A stretch of DNA of 64,000 bases from Atherix ibis (Eukaryota; Arthropoda; Insecta; Diptera; Athericidae). The position numbers and the translations under genes are program-made. The DNA lies in the NCBI GenBank assembly GCA_958298945.1, contig CATQJD010000135.1, positions 1-64,000 on the forward strand, read 5' to 3'. Shown here in pieces: positions 54,781 through 63,100 of this stretch. Position 1 is the stretch's first letter, and each line of letters starts with the position of its first letter. The notes under the pieces were generated by a model. The model did not search any database and was not told where the DNA came from. It worked only from the letters and a program-made list of their open reading frames with translations.

Positions 54781-57700
54781 TGATATGGACAATTTCTTAT
54801 AGAAAATTTCTTATATGGAAAATTTCTTATATTATATGGAAAATTTATTATAGAAAATTTCTTATATGGAAAATTTCTTATACAAAATTTCTTATGTGGC
54901 AATTTGGATAAATTCATACAGAAAATAACTTATATGGTAAATTTTAATATGGAAAATTTCTTATTGAATATTCCTAATATGGAAAATTTATTATAGAATA
55001 TTTCTTATATGGAAAATGTTTATGTGAAGAATTTCTCATAGAATTTTTCTATATGGAAAATTTCTTATAGAAAATTTTTGATAAAGACAATTTCTTATAG
55101 AACATTTTTTATATGAAAAATTTCTTATATTATATGGAAAATTTATTATAGAAAATTTCTTATATGGAAAATTTCTTATACAAAATTTCTTATATGGTAA
55201 TTTGGATAAATTCATACAGAAAATAACTTATATGGCAAATTTTAATATGGAGAATTTCTTATTGAATATTCCTAATATGGAAAATTGATTATAGAATATT
55301 TCTTATATGGTAAATGTTTATGTGTAGAATTTCTCATAGAATTTTTCTTGTATGGAAAATTTCTTATAGAAAATTTTTGATATGCAAAATTTCTTATAGA
55401 AAATTTTTTATATTAAAAATTTCTTATAGAACATTTTTTATATGGAAAATTTCTAATAGAACATTTTTTATATGGAAAATTTCTAATAGAACATTTTTTA
55501 TATGGAAAATTTCTTATAGAACATTTTTTATATGGAAAATTTCTTATAGAACATATTTTATATGGAAAATTTCTTCTTGAAATTATGTGGAAAATTTCTT
55601 ATATGGAGAATTTCTTATAGAAATGCCCTTATACGGAAAATTTTTTATAAAAAATTTCTTATATGGAAAATTTCTTATAGAAAATTTCTTATATGGAAAA
55701 TTTCTTATAGAAAATTTCTTATATGGAAAATTTATTATAGAAAATTCCTTATATGGAAAATTTCTTATAGAAAATTTCTTATATGGAAAATTTCTTATAG
55801 AAAATTTCTTATATGGAAAATTTCTTATCGAAAATTTCTTATATGGAAAATTTCTTATAGAAAATTTCTAATATGGAAAATTTTTTATCGAAAATTTCCT
55901 ATATGGAACAATTCTTATAGAAAATTTCTTATATGGAAAATTTCTTATAGAAAATTTCTTATATGGAAAATTTCTTTAGAAAATTTCTTATATGGAAAAT
56001 TTCTTTAGAAAATTTCTTATATGGAATATTCCTTATAGAAAATTTCTTATATGGAAAATTTCTTATAGAAAATTTCTCATATGGAAAATTTCTTATAGAA
56101 AATTTCTTATATGGAAAATTTCTTATAGAAAATTTCTTATATGGAAAATTTTCTATAGAAAATTTCTTATATGGTAAATTTCTTATAGAAAATTTCTTAT
56201 ATGGAAAATTTCTTGAACGGATAAATTCATACAAAAAATAACTTATATGGTAAATTTTAATATGGAGAATTTCTTATTGAATATTCCTAATATGGAAAAT
56301 TTCTTATAGAAAATTTTTGATATGGACAATTTCTTATAGAAAATTTCTTATATGGAAAATTTCTTATATTATATGGAAAATTTATTATAGAAAATTTCTT
56401 ATATGGAAAATTTCTTATACAAAATTTCTTATGTGGCAATTTGGATGAATTCATACAGAAAATAACTTATATGGTAAATTTTAATATGGAGAATTTCTTA
56501 TTGAATATTCCTAATATGGAAAATTTATTATAGAATATTTCTTATATGGAAAATGTTTATGTGGAGAATTTCTCATAGAATTTTTCTTATATGGAAAATT
56601 TCTTATAGAAAATTTTTGATATGGACAATTTCTTATAGAACATTTTTTATATGAAAAATTTCTTATATTATATGGAAAATTTATTATAGAAAATTTCTTA
56701 TATGGAAAATTTCTTATACGAAATTTCTTATATGGTAATTTGGAAAAATTCATACAGAAAATAACTTATATGGCAAATTTTAATATGGAGAATTTCTTAT
56801 TGAATATTCCTAATATGGAAAATTTATTATAGAATATTTCTTATATGGAAAATGTTTATGTGTAGAATGTCTCATAGAATTTTTCTTGTATGGAAAATTT
56901 CTTATACAAAATTTCTTATATTGAAAATTTCTTATAGAAAATTTCTTATATGGAAAATTTCTTATACAAAATTTCGTATATGGCAATTTATTATAGAAAA
57001 TTTCTTATAGAAAATTTCTAATATGGAAAATTTCTTACCGAAAATTTCCTATATGGAACAATTCTTATAGAAAATTTCTTATATGGAAAATTTCTTATAG
57101 AACATTTTTTATATGGAAAATTTCTAATAGAACATTTTTTATATGGAAAATTTCTAATAGAACATTTTTTATATTTAAAATTTCTTATAGAACATTTTTT
57201 ATATGGAAAATTTCTTATAGAACATATTTTATATGGAAAATTTCTTCTTGAAATTATGTGGAAAATTTCTTATATGGAGAATTTCTTATAGAAATGCCCT
57301 TATACGGAAAATTTTTTATAAAAAATTTCTTATATGGAAAATTTCTTATAGAAAATTTCTTATATGGAAAATTTCTTATAGAAAATTTCTTATATGGAAA
57401 ATTTATTATAGAAAATTCCTTATATGGAAAATTTCTTATAGTAAATTTCTTATATGGAAAATTTCTTATAGAAAATTTCTTATATGGAAAATTTCTTATC
57501 GAAAATTTCTTATATGGAAAATTTCTTATAGAAAATTTCTAATATGGAAAATTTTTTATCGAAAATTTCCTATATGGAACAATTCTTATAGAAAATTTCT
57601 TATATGGAAAATTTCTTATAGAAAATTTCTTATATGGAAAATTTCTTTAGAAAATTTCTTATATGGAAAATTTCTTTAGAAAATTTCTTATATGGAATAT

Positions 57701-58180
57701 TCCTTATAGAAAATTTCTTATATGGAAAATTTCTTATAGAAAATTTCTCATATGGAAAATTTCTTATAGAAAATTTCTTATATGGAAAATTTCTTATAGA
57801 AAATTTCTTATATGGAAAATTTTCTATAGAAAATTTCTTATATGGTAAATTTCTTATAGAAAATTTCTTATATGGAAAATTTCTTGAACGGATAAATTCA
57901 TACAAAAAATAACTTATATGGTAAATTTTAATATGGAGAATTTCTTATTGAATATTCCTAATATGGAAAATTTCTTATAGAAAATTTTTGATATGGACAA
58001 TTTCTTATAGAAAATTTCTTATATGGAAAATTTCTTATATTATATGGAAAATTTATTATAGAAAATTTCTTATATGGAAAATTTCTTATACAAAATTTCT
58101 TATGTGGCAATTTGGATGAATTCATACAGAAAATAACTTATATGGTAAATTTTAATATGGAGAATTTCTTATTGAATATT
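53226..58180. repeat. Right higher-order repeats, offsets 2733 and 1671 bp
   Basis: 53226-54010 recurs at 55959-56743 (offset 2733). 55430-56509 recurs at 57101-58180 (offset 1671), where it is cut by the retrotransposon. The 1671-bp unit arises by a jump at about 57100 from TTTCTTATAGAAAATTTC into the GAACATTTTTTATATGG block. Hubs of this region often read GGATGAATTCATAC, which creates a GAATTC site. Confidence 0.8.
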
Positions 58181-58419
58181 AGTATGGCCGTACCTCCTCC
58201 TAGAGTTGAATTTGGTCTGTCCGTTCTAATTATGTTAAAATTCTCAATTTTCAATTTTCTATTTAAATTAAGTTTAGTTTCGGATAAAAGTACTAGATCT
58301 GGGTTATGTTTATCTAAAAATGTTTTCAGGAAGTGTTGTTTATGTAGCGCTACGATTGAATTGACGTTTATTGTTATGATTTTTAGGTTATGATAGTGGT
58401 GATTGTTAATTATCATCAA
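58181..58419 (-). pseudogene. ORF2 5' fragment: start of apurinic-type endonuclease domain
   Basis: Starts at ATG 58419, overlapping the end of ORF1 by 14 bases in another frame. The first ~79 codons are element sequence; the frame then runs 13 codons into satellite and stops (58138). It contains ITINVNSI (N18 in the place of the catalytic Asn of the APE-like WN motif), LLSETKL (E47 in the place of the metal-binding Glu) and STLGGGTAIL, the typical third block of LINE endonucleases. The Tyr, Asp and His motifs and the whole reverse transcriptase are missing. In an intact element this domain nicks the target DNA. This fragment is dead. Confidence 0.85.
58406..58419 (-). promoter_or_regulatory. 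ORF1/ORF2 stop-start overlap
   Basis: The ORF2 ATG lies just upstream of the ORF1 stop, so that ATGATAATTAA contains both. Such short overlaps in jockey-clade LINEs are compatible with termination-reinitiation of translation. That mechanism is inferred, not visible. Confidence 0.55.
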
Positions 58420-58657
58420 GTGGAAGGATATTATATATGACGTTGATGCGTCTAGTGTTTACTTTCAGTGAATCCTCTAATGATTTTAAATGGCACGATA
58501 TTGTGTTCAGGGTGGATTGTATCTGTTTAAGATCAAACTGATTTGTGGTAGGCTCAGCATTGGTTTGGATCTTATTATTATTTGGTAATTTTAATATATC
58601 GGCAAATGATTTATTTGGTGAGGTGTAGTTGTTCAACAGTGTAGTTCTAAGTTGCAT
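58406..58657 (-). CDS. Gag C-terminal fragment
   Basis: 83 codons from Met 58657 to a TAA at 58408-58406, in the same frame as the zinc-knuckle fragment and separated from it by a TAA and six codons. It contains SFADILKL, matching the S-[YF]-A-[DE]-[VI] motif that follows the knuckles in many LINE gags. An amphipathic segment follows (LKQIQSTLNTISCHLKSLED), then a short tail. It most likely belongs to the same protein, with the upstream TAA a nonsense mutation. A separate small ORF is the less likely alternative. Confidence 0.65.
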   Translation of the reverse strand: MQLRTTLLNNYTSPNKSFADILKLPNNNKIQTNAEPTTNQFDLKQIQSTLNTISCHLKSLEDSLKVNTRRINVIYNILPLDDN

Positions 58658-58675
58658 TTTATCTTTATTAATATT

Positions 58676-59248
58676 TTATTTATCTGATAAAGCTTGCTTC
58701 AATTTTAAATATTGTGAGCAGCCTTTGTAAGAAGCCGGATGTCCAAAATTTTTGCATAAAACGCAAAATAGTTTTTCTTTTATATTTTCAGTTCTTAAGA
58801 TAGTGCAGTCTCCCGGGTTGTGTGATTTATCGCATTTCACACATCGGTACTCCATTCTGCAATTAGGCGCAGCGTGGCCTAGACGCTGACAACGTTTGCA
58901 TTGTAGGATATCTGGTTTGTTTAGCTTTTCCCAATTGACTATTTGATTATTAAGGATTTTGATTTTGTACAATTCTGAGACGTTGCTATTTGGTGAAATT
59001 TGTACTAAATATATTGGTAGGTTTATATTAAGTTTCGTAGATTTTTTGGTAACTAATCTGACTACTTTGATAAATTTAATATTGGTTAACATTAAGTTGT
59101 TTAAGTATTGCAAGATATCATCCGTCGTCTCGTTTTCGTGTAGTCCCTTTAATACAAATGTTTTATTTTTTTCAGAAGCTGGGGTGAAACTATAATAATT
59201 AGCATTCACGGCTTCTAATGCTTGTTTTGTTTTATTATAGTTTTCCAT
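58676..59248 (-). CDS. Gag central fragment: RRM-like domain and three zinc knuckles
   Basis: 190 codons counted from the internal Met at 59248; the frame is open further upstream to the A10 run, so this Met is probably not a start. Residues ~30-112 (FVLKGLHENE ... VNWEKLNKPDILQ) match the RRM-like, pre-C2HC region of insect LINE gags. Three knuckles follow: C117-C120-H125-C130 (CX2CX4HX4C), C136-C139-H143-C148 (CX2CX3HX4C) and C162-C165-H170-C177 (CX2CX4HX6C), all with complete metal ligands. The expected role is binding of element RNA/DNA. A TAA ends the frame 13 residues after the last knuckle, earlier than is usual, and homologous-looking sequence continues in frame. Confidence 0.85.
   Translation of the reverse strand: MENYNKTKQALEAVNANYYSFTPASEKNKTFVLKGLHENETTDDILQYLNNLMLTNIKFIKVVRLVTKKSTKLNINLPIYLVQISPNSNVSELYKIKILNNQIVNWEKLNKPDILQCKRCQRLGHAAPNCRMEYRCVKCDKSHNPGDCTILRTENIKEKLFCVLCKNFGHPASYKGCSQYLKLKQALSDK
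58718..58900 (-). other. Three CCHC zinc knuckles
   Basis: The codons for Cys117 through Cys177 of the central gag fragment. GH or SH pairs precede the AAPNC and NPGDC endings. The triple arrangement with an irregular second knuckle (X3 before His) is characteristic of jockey-clade ORF1 and argues against an LTR-retrovirus gag. Confidence 0.85.
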
Positions 59249-59459
59249 GGAATTAACATAAATTGCGTGTTTGTTGAAGGAGGTTTTTTTAATATAGAAA
59301 TCGTTTTTGTCTATTTTTAAATTTTCAATTAAGATTTTGACTATGTCGTTAGGTTCTTGGCCTATAGTATTAATTGGTGGTATTTTGAATTTCTTATTAA
59401 TAATACTTATCTCATTAGTTGCATTGTTTTGTTTTTCTACCCCGCTCTCGTTGTTATGG

Positions 59460-59580
59460 TGATTGGTATTATTGTTGTTGTTTGCTCTTGTTGGAGTTGA
59501 GTGTGACCTTGAAGTACTGTCTATTGTTAGTTGTTTCTGGCTCTGGTTCTGGCTCTGGCTCTGACTCAGTTGATCTCTGT
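59460..59580 (-). repeat. Low-complexity linker in gag (Gln-Ser and Asn repeats)
   Basis: A six-base GGCTCT/GGTTCT repeat at about 59530-59565 encodes alternating Gln-Ser on the minus strand. A GTT/ATT run near 59462-59485 encodes an Asn stretch. These lie in the second frame, between the A10 run and the RRM-like domain. Confidence 0.7.
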
Positions 59581-59591
59581 ATTTTTGTTGT

Positions 59592-60005
59592 TTAATCGAG
59601 TTTTTTTTTTATAACTTGTATAAAGTCATCGAACTCAAGGTTAACGACCGAGGTTTGATTGATGTCATCAGTTATTACACTTGTTGTTGTTGTTGGGTTA
59701 ATTATTGGTGGTGTGATATTGTTAATTTTTTTTGAAAGATCCGTTAATTGATTTTTCAATAGTTGAATTTCATTTTTTAATGATTCGTTTTCTACCATGT
59801 AGTCGTTTCTAGTTCTATATGCCTGTGCCTTGCGGAGTGCCGTTTTACGGGTGCTCCTCTCGTTATGTGTGTGATCTGGGCTGCTATCAGAACCCATATC
59901 TACACCATCAGCTTCTGGTAGCATTACGAAGCTGTTTTGGCTGTCTTCATTAGATTCCATTTTATGTTTTTTTTTAGGAAAGTGATCTATATCATTATCG
60001 CACAT
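59592..60005 (-). CDS. Gag N-terminal fragment with coiled coil
   Basis: 137 codons. Residues 1-60 are polar, with a basic patch (PKKKHK, residues 10-15) and an acidic Ser/Asp segment. Residues ~75-97 (ENESLKNEIQLLKNQL and onward) form a leucine/asparagine heptad pattern typical of gag coiled coils used for self-association. A Thr/Ile/Asn-rich stretch follows, partly encoded by a GTT-type microsatellite at 59683-59697. The frame runs into the A10 run and stops two codons later, so the last residues are a frameshift product. It is intact enough to be read only as a fragment of ORF1. Confidence 0.75.
   Translation of the reverse strand: MCDNDIDHFPKKKHKMESNEDSQNSFVMLPEADGVDMGSDSSPDHTHNERSTRKTALRKAQAYRTRNDYMVENESLKNEIQLLKNQLTDLSKKINNITPPIINPTTTTSVITDDINQTSVVNLEFDDFIQVIKKKLD
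59601..59610 (-). other. A10 homopolymer frameshift site in gag
   Basis: Ten A on the minus strand. The upstream frame ends two codons beyond; the downstream frame is offset by one base and stays open for over 900 bp. A run of nine would keep both in one frame. A genuine mutation, an assembly homopolymer error and programmed slippage are all possible. The first two are more likely, since jockey elements do not normally shift inside ORF1. Confidence 0.7.
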
Positions 60006-60177
60006 TACTCAGCAGAAGCTGGTAATCGGTACCGAGTTGAAATTATAGGCTTTTTACACACTTTATTGTTTTTAAATATTTTTTTTAAATTTAATTGAAC
60101 TGTTTATCACAATTGAATTCCGTATGCACTAATAAACTGCAGTGCGACTACTCTGAGTGACTGCTCGTACACGAATG
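60006..60177 (-). other. Retrotransposon 5'UTR
   Basis: About 170 bp between the predicted transcription start and the first ATG of ORF1, with no ORF of note. It contains a GAATTC site at 60115-60120 and an A/T-rich stretch around 60065-60095. Confidence 0.65.
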
Positions 60178-60178
60178 A
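60145..60178 (-). promoter_or_regulatory. Internal-type 5' promoter: Inr plus DPE
   Basis: Read on the minus strand, the 5' edge is TCATTC (60178-60173), an exact match to the insect initiator consensus TCAKTY, with A+1 at 60176. At +28 to +32 (60149-60145) the sequence is AGTCG, matching the downstream promoter element RGWYV at the required spacing; +33 is C rather than T. TATA-less Inr + DPE promoters starting at the first base of the element are established for Drosophila jockey-type LINEs. The satellite meets the element within a base or two of the predicted +1, so the 5' end looks complete. Activity is not shown. Confidence 0.7.
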
Positions 60179-63100
60179 TGGTAATTTGGATAAATTCATA
60201 CAGAAAATAACTTATATGGCAAATTTTAATATGGAGAATTTCTTATTGAATATTCCTAATATGGAAAATTGATTATAGAATATTTCTTATATGGTAAATG
60301 TTTATGTGTAGAATTTCTCATAGAATTTTTCTTGTATGGATAATTTCTTATAGAAAATTTTTGATATTCAAAATTTCTTATCGAAAATTTTTTATGTGGA
60401 AAATTTCTTATAGAACATTTTTTATATGGAAAATTTCTAATAGAACATTTTTTATATGGAAAATTTCTAATAGAACATTTTTTATATGGAAAATTTCTTA
60501 TAGAACATTTTTTATATGGAAAATTTCTTATAGAACATATTTTATATGGAAAATTTCTTCTTGAAATTATGTGGAAAATTTCTTATATGGAGAATTTCTT
60601 ATAGAAATGCCCTTATACGGAAAATTTTTTATAAAAAATTTCTTATATGGAAAATTTCTTATAGAAAATTTCTTATATGGAAAATTTCTTATAGAAAATT
60701 TCTTATATGGAAAATTTCTTATAGAAAATTTCTTATATGGAAAATTTCTTATAGAAAATTTCTTATATGGAAAATTTATTATAGAAAATTCCTTATATGG
60801 AAAATTTCTTATAGAAAATTTCTTATATGGAAAATTTCTTATAGAAAATTTCTTATATGGAAAATTTCTTATCGAAAATTTCTTATATGGAAAATTTCTT
60901 ATCGAAAATTTCTTTTATGGAAAATTTCTTATAGAAAATTTCTAATATGGAAAATTTTTTATCGAAAATTTCCTATATGGAACAATTCTTATAGAAAATT
61001 TCTTATATGGAAAATTTCTTATAGAAAATTTCTTATATGGAAAATTTCTTATAGAAAATTTCTTATATGCAAAATTTCTTTAGAAAATTTCTTATATGGA
61101 AAATTTCTTTAGAAAATTTCTTATATGGAATATTCCTTATAGAAAATTTCTTATATGGAAAATTTCTTATAGAAAATTTCTCATATGGAAAATTTCTTAT
61201 AGAAAATTTCTTATATGGAAAATTTCTTATAGAAAATTTCTTATATGGAAAATTTCCTATAGAAAATTTCTTATATGGTAAATTTCTTATAGAAAATTTC
61301 TTATATGGAAAATTTCTTGAACGGATAAATTCATACAAAAAATAACTTATATGGTAAATTTTAATATGGAGAATTTCTTATTGAATATTCCTAATATGGA
61401 AAATTTATTATACTATATTTCTTATATGGAAAATGTTTATGTGGAGAATTTCTCATAGAATTTTTCTTATATGGGAAATTTCTTATAGAAAATTTTTGAT
61501 ATGGACAATTTCTTATAGAAAATTTCTTATATGGAAAATTTCTTATATTATATGGAAAATTTATTATAGAAAATTTCTTATATGGAAAATTTCTTATACA
61601 AAATTTCTTATGTGGCAATTTGGATGAATTCATACAGAAAATAACTTATATGGTAAATTTTAATATGGAGAATTTCTTATTGAATATTCCTAATATGGAA
61701 AATTTATTATAGAATATTTCTTATATGGAAAATGTTTATGTGGAGAATTTCTCATAGAATTTTTCTTATATGGAAAATTTCTTATAGAAAATTTTTGATA
61801 TGGACAATTTCTTATAGAACATTTTTTATATGAAAAATTTCTTATATTATATTGAAAATTTATTATAGAAAATTTCTTATATGGAAAATTTCTTATACAA
61901 AATTTCTTATATGGTAATTTAGATAAATTCATACAGAAAATAACTTATATGGCAAATTTTAATATGGAGAATTTCTTATTGAATATTCCTAATATGGAAA
62001 ATTGATTATAGAATATTTCTTATATGGAAAATGTTTATGTGTAGAATTTCTCATAGAATTTTTCTTGTATGGAAAATTTCTTATAGAAAATTTTTGATAT
62101 GCAAAATTTCTTATAGAAAATTTTTTATATGGAAAATTTCTTATAGAAAATTTTTATATGGAAAATTTCTAATAGAACATTTTTTATATGGAAAATTTCT
62201 AATAGAACATTTCTTATATGGAAAATTTCTTATAGAACATTTTTTATATGGAAAATTTCTTATAGAACATACTTTATATGGAAAATTTCTTCTTGAAATT
62301 ATGTGGAAAATTTCTTATATGGAGAATTTCTTATAGAAATGCCCTTATACGGAAAATTTTTTATAAAAAATTTCTTATATGGAAAATTTCTTATAGAAAA
62401 TTTCTTATATGGAAAATTTCTTATAGAAAATTCCTTATATGGAAAATTTCTTATAGAAAATTTCTTATATGGAAAATTTCTTATAGAAAATTTCTTATAT
62501 GGAAAATTTCTTATAGAAAATTTCTTATATGGAAAATTTCTTATAGAAAATTTCTTATATGGAAAATTTCTTATAGAAAATTTCTTATATGGAAAATTTC
62601 TTATACAAAATTTCTTATATGGTAATTTGGATAAATTCATACAAAAAACAACTTTTAATATGGAGAATTTCTTATTGAATATTCCTAATATGGAAAATTT
62701 ATTATAGAATATTTCTTATATGGAAAGTGTTTATGTGTAGAATGTCTCATAGAATTTTTCTTGTATGGAAAATTTCTTATACAAAATTTCTTATATTGAA
62801 AATTTCTTATAGAAAATTTCTTATATGGAAAATTTCTTATACAAAATTTCGTATATGGCAATTTATTATAGAAAATTTCTTATAGAAAATTTCTAATATG
62901 GAAAATTTCTTACCGAAAATTTCCTATATGGAACAATTCTTATAGAAAATTTCTTATATGGAAAATTTCTTATAGAAAATTTCTTGTATGGAAAATTTCT
63001 TTAGAAAATTTCTTATATGGAATATTCCTTATAGAAAATTTCTTATATGGAAAATTTCTTATAGAAAATTTTTGATATGCAAAATTTCTTATAGAAAATT

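Larger units (their letters stand above)
1..58180. repeat. AT-rich satellite array, main segment (30-bp dimer of 15-mers)
   Basis: The whole segment is built from two alternating 15-mers, TGGAAAATTTCTTAT (A) and AGAAAATTTCTTATA (B). The perfect 30-bp dimer has 5 G/C bases. Each half contains GAAA-A-TTTC, a 9-bp inverted repeat around one central A. Common variants change one or two bases: TTATTATAG, CTATAG, TATACAAAA, ATCTGG, ATATGCAAAA, GAACATTTTTTATATGG. Perfect dimers read open in two plus frames and one minus frame, which accounts for every ORF over 60 codons in this segment. These ORFs have 10-residue periodic translations and no start context or domain, so they are not genes. All array strata share the same orientation; I saw no inverted block. 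The family is not one I can name. A centromeric or other heterochromatic location is inference. Confidence 0.97.
58406..60005 (-). pseudogene. ORF1 / gag-like nucleic-acid-binding protein, broken
   Basis: Encodes the RNA-binding structural protein of a jockey/X-element-type LINE, which in this family packages the element RNA. Three pieces are visible. 60005-59592 opens the ORF (137 codons to a stop). The frame then shifts by one base at the A10 run 59610-59601. The second piece is open from there to a TAA at 58678-58676. Beyond that TAA the same frame continues, with a Met at 58657, to a stop at 58408-58406. Domain order: acidic/polar N-terminus, coiled coil, Gln/Ser- and Asn-rich linker, RRM-like pre-zinc-knuckle domain, three CCHC knuckles, then a C-terminal SFADIL motif and a helical tail. 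The first Met (60005) has a weak context. The sixteenth residue, Met at 59960, sits in AAAATGG and may be the real start. The breaks are one indel and one nonsense codon, so decay is limited. Confidence 0.85.
58181..60177 (-). mobile_element. Jockey-clade (X-element-like) non-LTR retrotransposon, 3'-truncated
   Basis: A 2.0-kb block of ordinary-complexity sequence interrupts the satellite; it reads on the minus strand from 60177 to 58181. In order it holds a promoter-like 5' end, a ~170-bp 5'UTR, a gag-like ORF1 (60005-58406, two breaks) and the first ~79 codons of ORF2 (58419-58181) entering an endonuclease domain. The layout, the three zinc knuckles and the ORF1/ORF2 overlap fit jockey-clade LINEs of arthropods; the closest named type I recognise is the X-element. 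Reverse transcriptase, 3'UTR and poly(A) are absent, and satellite follows directly. No target-site duplication is visible: the left flank ends GAATATT and the right flank begins ATGGTAATTT. The element cannot move by itself. The clade assignment is from motif reading only. Confidence 0.9.

Noticed and set aside
58112..58393. 93-codon plus-strand ORF across the left junction
   Set aside because: Begins in a satellite frame and continues antisense to ORF2; a chance chimera.
58959..59195. 78-codon plus-strand ORF inside the retrotransposon
   Set aside because: Antisense shadow of the gag RRM-like domain; no recognisable motif.
59601..59610. Programmed frameshift in gag
   Set aside because: A10 could slip, but jockey-clade ORF1 is normally one frame. 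An indel or sequencing error is simpler.
58181..60177. LTR retrotransposon or endogenous retrovirus
   Set aside because: No LTR, primer-binding site, protease or integrase. The triple knuckle pattern and APE-type endonuclease start are LINE features.
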